Part shown: positions 6,324 to 9,140 of the stretch, one piece after another
How positions within the stretch are numbered: position 1 is the first letter of the stretch
Layout: every line of letters begins with the position of its first letter
NCBI GenBank assembly: GCA_903918705.1
Contig: CAIXFP010000621.1
Coordinates: 1-9,140 of the forward strand
Length of the DNA stretch: 9,140 nucleotides
Origin: an uncultured Pseudomonadota bacterium
GTDB lineage: Bacteria; Pseudomonadota; Gammaproteobacteria; Burkholderiales; Thiobacillaceae
Reading direction: 5' to 3'
Notes under the pieces: model-generated
What the model was told of the DNA's origin: nothing
Databases searched by the model: none
What the model saw: only the letters and a program-made list of their open reading frames with translations
Translations under genes and position numbers: made by a program

Positions 6324-6426
6324 GACAGGAATCGGGATGCTGTCATGCAGGTCAGCGGAAGGGCAGATCGCGTTCTGCCTGGCGTGGAACGCGGCAGCGT
6401 AGCCATGGGAGCGGTGGCCCGCCGCG
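6324..6426 (+). repeat. Chain of overlapping, mutually exclusive inverted repeats
   Basis: GACAG 6324-6328 pairs with CTGTC 6340-6344. GGCAGA 6362-6367 pairs with TCTGCC 6374-6379 (6 bp, 6-nt loop). CGCGTTC 6369-6375 pairs with GAACGCG 6387-6393 (7 bp). CGCGGC 6390-6395 pairs with GCCGCG 6421-6426, enclosing GCCA 6402-6405 with TGGC 6415-6418. The last three share bases, so the second competes with both of its neighbours. The same arms exist on the minus strand, so direction is not fixed by the sequence. Confidence 0.45.
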
Positions 6427-6576
6427 CAAGACGCAGCCACGGGCGGCGACTGTGCCTTCGGCCGGGATGGGCCTCCCTCGGCGTTGCACTATCCGGGGCG
6501 GCGCCAGGCAGCACGATCGTCAGGCGCGGAGCTCCTGGTCCCAGTGACAGAATTACCCAGAGAGAGCAGGATGCGC

Positions 6577-6611
6577 TTGATGTCGGCCAGAGCGGAAAGT
6601 CTGATTCAGAC
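6577..6611 (+). promoter_or_regulatory. Weak candidate promoter with overlapping 13-nt operator-like palindrome, upstream of the MASE1 sensor
   Basis: TTGATG at 6577-6582, a 17-nt spacer, then TCTGAT at 6600-6605 (each 4 of 6 to consensus). The putative -10 lies inside a perfect inverted repeat, GTCTGA-T-TCAGAC (6599-6611). The start would be near 6612, about 27 nt before ATG 6639. The palindrome is exact; the promoter reading is weak and unproven. Confidence 0.28.
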
Positions 6612-6638
6612 CGTACACCGACTCCCCTTGAATAACCC

Positions 6639-9140
6639 ATGACCATTTCGTCGAGTCGTTCCGCGCTTCCCCTGTTGATCGCCGCCCTGGCCGCCGCTTA
6701 CGGCCTGCTGGGCGCGCTCGGTCTGGCCCTGGCCATCCCGCCCGGCTATGCCAGCCCGGTGTTCCCGGCCGCGGGGCTTGCCCTGGCGGTCCTGCTGCGA
6801 TATGGCGTCAGTATCCTGCCGGGGGTCTGGTTGGGGTCGCTGTCGCTCAATCTCGGCGTGGCCATCAGCCATGGCAACCTGTCCCTCGCCAGCGCGCTCA
6901 TCGCGGCGGGCATCGCCAGCGGGGCCAGCCTGCAGGCCTGGGCCGGATTCCGCCTGATCACCCATTGGCGGCCCCACGCCTGGCGCCACCTGGAACAGGA
7001 ATGGGATGTGTTGCCCTTCCTGGCCCTGGGCGGCCCGGTGGCTTGCCTGGTGTCCGCGACCTGTGGGGTCGCCAGCCTGGCAGCGGCGGGGGCCATTACT
7101 CCGGCGCAGATGGCCTATGCCTGGTGGAACTGGTACGTGGGCGATACCCTGGGCGCCGTGCTGTTCGCACCCCTGGCCATCGGTGTCCTGTATCGCCGCG
7201 ACGCCGACTGGAATCGCCGCATTGCCATTCTCGCCGGCTCCATGCTGGGCGCCCTGTTGCTCGCGGTCGCCGCTTTCGTCGGGACGGCGCGTTGGGAGAG
7301 CGAGAACGCGCGGCAGGATCTGAATCGCCAGGGGCAGGCCCTGGCCGGCATCCTGGGTGACCGGCTTGCCGCCCAGGGCGAGGTGGTCGCCGCGCTGGCC
7401 CACTTCATCGAGGCGACGCCGAACCTGGGTCTGGAACAATTCAACCATTTCACCCAGGCGACCCTGGGGGAGCATCCGGACATTTTCGCGCTGAGTTTCA
7501 ACCCTTATGTGCCCGCCGCGAAACGCGATGAAATGGAAAGGCGCCTGGCGCACGTCTCCTCGGAAGGCGCTACCCGGATCACCGAGCGTGACAATCTGGG
7601 GCGCCTGGTTCCGGCGGGAAATCGGCCCGCCTACGTCGCGGTCGGCTATATCGCTCCATTGCCGGCCAACCTGGCGGCCCTGGGCTACGACATCAATTCC
7701 GAGCCCCAGCGTCGCGATGCCCTGCGCCGGGCACTCCAATCCGGCCAGACGGCCGCCACCTCTCCCTTGCGCCTGGTCCAGGACAGGCGGCCCCACGTCG
7801 GGATGCTCGTCCTGAAGCCGGTCTACCATTCCGCCGGCGAGGGCCGCAAGGGCAGTGATGGCCGTAACCTGCTCGGGTTTGCCGTGGCCGTCATCAAGGT
7901 CGATCAGATGATCGAGATCGCCGTTCAGGGCCAGTTGCCGGAAGGCATGGTCCTGCAGGTCGACGACCGGGCATCGGGAAGCAATCCCTATCCGCTCTAC
8001 CACTCCGACGGCGGCGAGGCCCAACCTTCCGCCGGATATTTGTGGCAGACGCAATTGAAACTGGCGGATCGGGCCTGGCAAATGCGGGTGTTTCCGACCC
8101 AGGCTTATCTGAGTGTGCATCGACCCTGGGTCGCCTGGGCCGTCGGCGTCGTCGGGCTCCTGGCCGTCACCCTGCTGCAGGTTCTGTTGCTCGGCATCAC
8201 CGGTCGCACGGCCGTGATCCAGCGGCGGGTCGATGCCCAGACCGGGGAAATCCGCGCCCGGGGGGTGGCCCTGGCCAGCAGCGAAGCGCGTTACCGTTCG
8301 GTGGTGGACAACGTCAAGGAAGTCATCTTCCAGACTGACGCCCAGGGCTTGTGGACCTTCCTCAATCCCGCCTGGACGGAAATCACCGGTTTCGCGGTGT
8401 CCGACAGCCTGGGGCGACCCTTTATCGACTATGTCCATCCGGATGACCGGCAACGCAATCAGGCGTTGTTCGAGCCGCTGATCCAGCGGCGCAAGGAATA
8501 TTGCCGCCACGAAGTTCGCTACCTGCACCGGGACGGCGGCTTCCGCTGGATCGAAGTGTTTGCCCGTCTCACCCTGGATGCGACGCAGCAGATCGTGGGG
8601 ACATCGGGCAGCCTCAACGACGTGACCGAACGCAAGCTGGCCGAACAGAACCTGCGCCACGAAAGCGAAAAGAACCAGGCCCTGCTGCGCAACGGCAGCG
8701 ACGGCATTCACATCCTGGATCTGGATGGCAATGTCGTGGAAGCCAACGATGCCTTCTGCGCCATGCTGGGCTACGGTCGCGAGGAAGTGCTCGCCATGAA
8801 CGTGGCGCGCTGGGACGGCTACTTCCGGGCCAGCGATCTGCCGGACATCATACGCGGGCAATATGCGGCGGGAACGCGCACCCAGTTCGAAACCCTGCAT
8901 CGCCGCAAGGATGGCAGTCTGTTCGATGCCGAGATCAGCGGCTATCCGCTCAAACTCGGCGACTTGCCGCTGATGTTCTATTCCTCCCGCGACATCACCG
9001 AGCGCAATCGCAACGAGGCCGAACTCAAGCGCTATCGCGAGAGCCTGGAATCCCTGGTGCGACAGCGCACCGCCGAGTTGGAGCAAGCCCACCAGCAACT
9101 GATCGATACCCAGTTCGCCATGAACAGCGTGGGCATCGGC
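6639..9140 (+). CDS. MASE1-CHASE-PAS-PAS membrane sensor, 3' end outside window
   Basis: 834 residues are visible and the frame is still open at the right edge. An in-frame TAA at 6633-6635 fixes ATG 6639 as the first possible start; no Shine-Dalgarno is evident. Residues ~1-190 are a multi-helix MASE1-type membrane domain (SPVFPAAGLALAVLLRYG; WWNWYVGDTLGAVLFAPL). A further helix lies at ~195-215, then a periplasmic CHASE-type domain at ~250-425 (FALSFNPYVPAAKRDEMERR; GYDINSEPQRRDALRRAL from 349; GMLVLKPVYH). The second flanking helix is at ~497-521. Two cytoplasmic PAS/PAC units follow: ~549-670 (WTEITGF, YVHPDDR, DVTERK) and ~677-790 (ANDAFCAMLGY, RDITERN). A coiled coil at ~793-822 leads to TQFAMNSVGIG, which looks like the start of a third PAS. 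The output domain (histidine kinase or GGDEF/EAL) is not visible, so signalling type is unknown. CHASE domains sense small extracellular ligands; the ligand here is unknown. The preceding gap suggests a separate transcription unit. Confidence 0.87.
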   Translation, partial: MTISSSRSALPLLIAALAAAYGLLGALGLALAIPPGYASPVFPAAGLALAVLLRYGVSILPGVWLGSLSLNLGVAISHGNLSLASALIAAGIASGASLQAWAGFRLITHWRPHAWRHLEQEWDVLPFLALGGPVACLVSATCGVASLAAAGAITPAQMAYAWWNWYVGDTLGAVLFAPLAIGVLYRRDADWNRRIAILAGSMLGALLLAVAAFVGTARWESENARQDLNRQGQALAGILGDRLAAQGEVVAALAHFIEATPNLGLEQFNHFTQATLGEHPDIFALSFNPYVPAAKRDEMERRLAHVSSEGATRITERDNLGRLVPAGNRPAYVAVGYIAPLPANLAALGYDINSEPQRRDALRRALQSGQTAATSPLRLVQDRRPHVGMLVLKPVYHSAGEGRKGSDGRNLLGFAVAVIKVDQMIEIAVQGQLPEGMVLQVDDRASGSNPYPLYHSDGGEAQPSAGYLWQTQLKLADRAWQMRVFPTQAYLSVHRPWVAWAVGVVGLLAVTLLQVLLLGITGRTAVIQRRVDAQTGEIRARGVALASSEARYRSVVDNVKEVIFQTDAQGLWTFLNPAWTEITGFAVSDSLGRPFIDYVHPDDRQRNQALFEPLIQRRKEYCRHEVRYLHRDGGFRWIEVFARLTLDATQQIVGTSGSLNDVTERKLAEQNLRHESEKNQALLRNGSDGIHILDLDGNVVEANDAFCAMLGYGREEVLAMNVARWDGYFRASDLPDIIRGQYAAGTRTQFETLHRRKDGSLFDAEISGYPLKLGDLPLMFYSSRDITERNRNEAELKRYRESLESLVRQRTAELEQAHQQLIDTQFAMNSVGIG

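Larger units (their letters stand above)
6322..6638. other. 317-nt region without a convincing gene; structured, hairpin-rich
   Basis: Both strands were read. The + frame 6321-6635 (104 codons) starts with a TGATG overlap to flhX. However, it uses many codons rare in the neighbours (AGG, AGA, CGA, CTA, GTA, GGA), has only about 60% G/C at third positions, is Arg-rich and shows no recognisable motif, so I treat it as non-coding. The minus frames here are also Arg/Pro-rich and featureless. What is present: a run of hairpins at 6324-6426, small palindromes (ACGATCGT 6513-6520, GGAGCTCC 6528-6535), a 13-nt inverted repeat at 6599-6611 and weak promoter-like elements before the sensor gene. No T-rich intrinsic terminator was seen. 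It could be a dispersed intergenic repeat, a gene remnant, or a leader/sRNA locus. Confidence 0.5.

Noticed and set aside
6321..6635. 104-codon + frame starting with a TGATG overlap to flhX
   Set aside because: The overlap is like real coupling, but the codon use is unlike the neighbours (rare Arg, Leu and Gly codons), no Shine-Dalgarno is present, and the Arg/Ser/Gly-rich product has no motif.
6152..6646. 164-codon minus frame covering the gap after flhX
   Set aside because: Pro/Arg/Ser-rich translation without motif; it overlaps flhX. It could reflect a dispersed repeat, but not a supportable gene.
6606..9098. 830-codon minus-strand frame opposite the sensor gene
   Set aside because: The + strand frame 6639-9140 encodes unmistakable MASE1, CHASE and PAS motifs; the minus frame is Gln/Gly/Ala-rich without domains.

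Overview
This GC-rich window shows strong G/C preference at third codon positions and tight overlapping gene starts. Together with a Burkholderia/Rhodocyclales-style flagellar hook-length module, this points to a motile Gram-negative bacterium, most likely a betaproteobacterium, possibly Rhodocyclales-like. The taxonomic call is inference. All genes I can support lie on the + strand; the long minus-strand frames are GC-driven shadows.

Layout. (1) Positions 3-3997 hold two translationally coupled glycosyltransferase genes. The first is a large protein, open at the left edge, with two GT-A (GT2-type) modules and a C-terminal GT-B-like module. The second is a 382-aa GT2-type enzyme whose start overlaps the first gene's stop (ATGA). 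Such pairs build surface glycans or glycosylate flagellin; the flagellar genes just downstream make the second option attractive but do not prove it. (2) Positions 3998-4393 hold a candidate sigma-70 promoter and an 86-aa uncharacterised protein gene with a Shine-Dalgarno. (3) Positions 4394-4497 hold two GC-rich inverted repeats, then a near-consensus sigma-28 (FliA) promoter. (4) Positions 4498-6321 form a compact three-gene flagellar operon: a DUF2802 membrane protein, a FliK-family hook-length control protein, and a 92-aa protein equivalent to the FlhB cytoplasmic C-terminal fragment (FlhX-like). The genes overlap by 1 and 17 nt. (5) Positions 6322-6638 show no convincing gene but have overlapping, mutually exclusive hairpins and a 13-nt inverted repeat placed like an operator. 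(6) From 6639 to the right edge is a MASE1-CHASE-PAS-PAS sensor whose output domain lies outside the window.

The most interesting item is the operon at 4436-6321. FliK and the FlhB C-terminal domain are the two partners of the flagellar export specificity switch. Here a FliK-family protein and a free-standing, already 'cleaved' FlhB C-terminal domain are co-encoded with a DUF2802 membrane protein behind an apparent late (FliA) promoter. This suggests a late-acting accessory switch module alongside the main FliK/FlhB pair.
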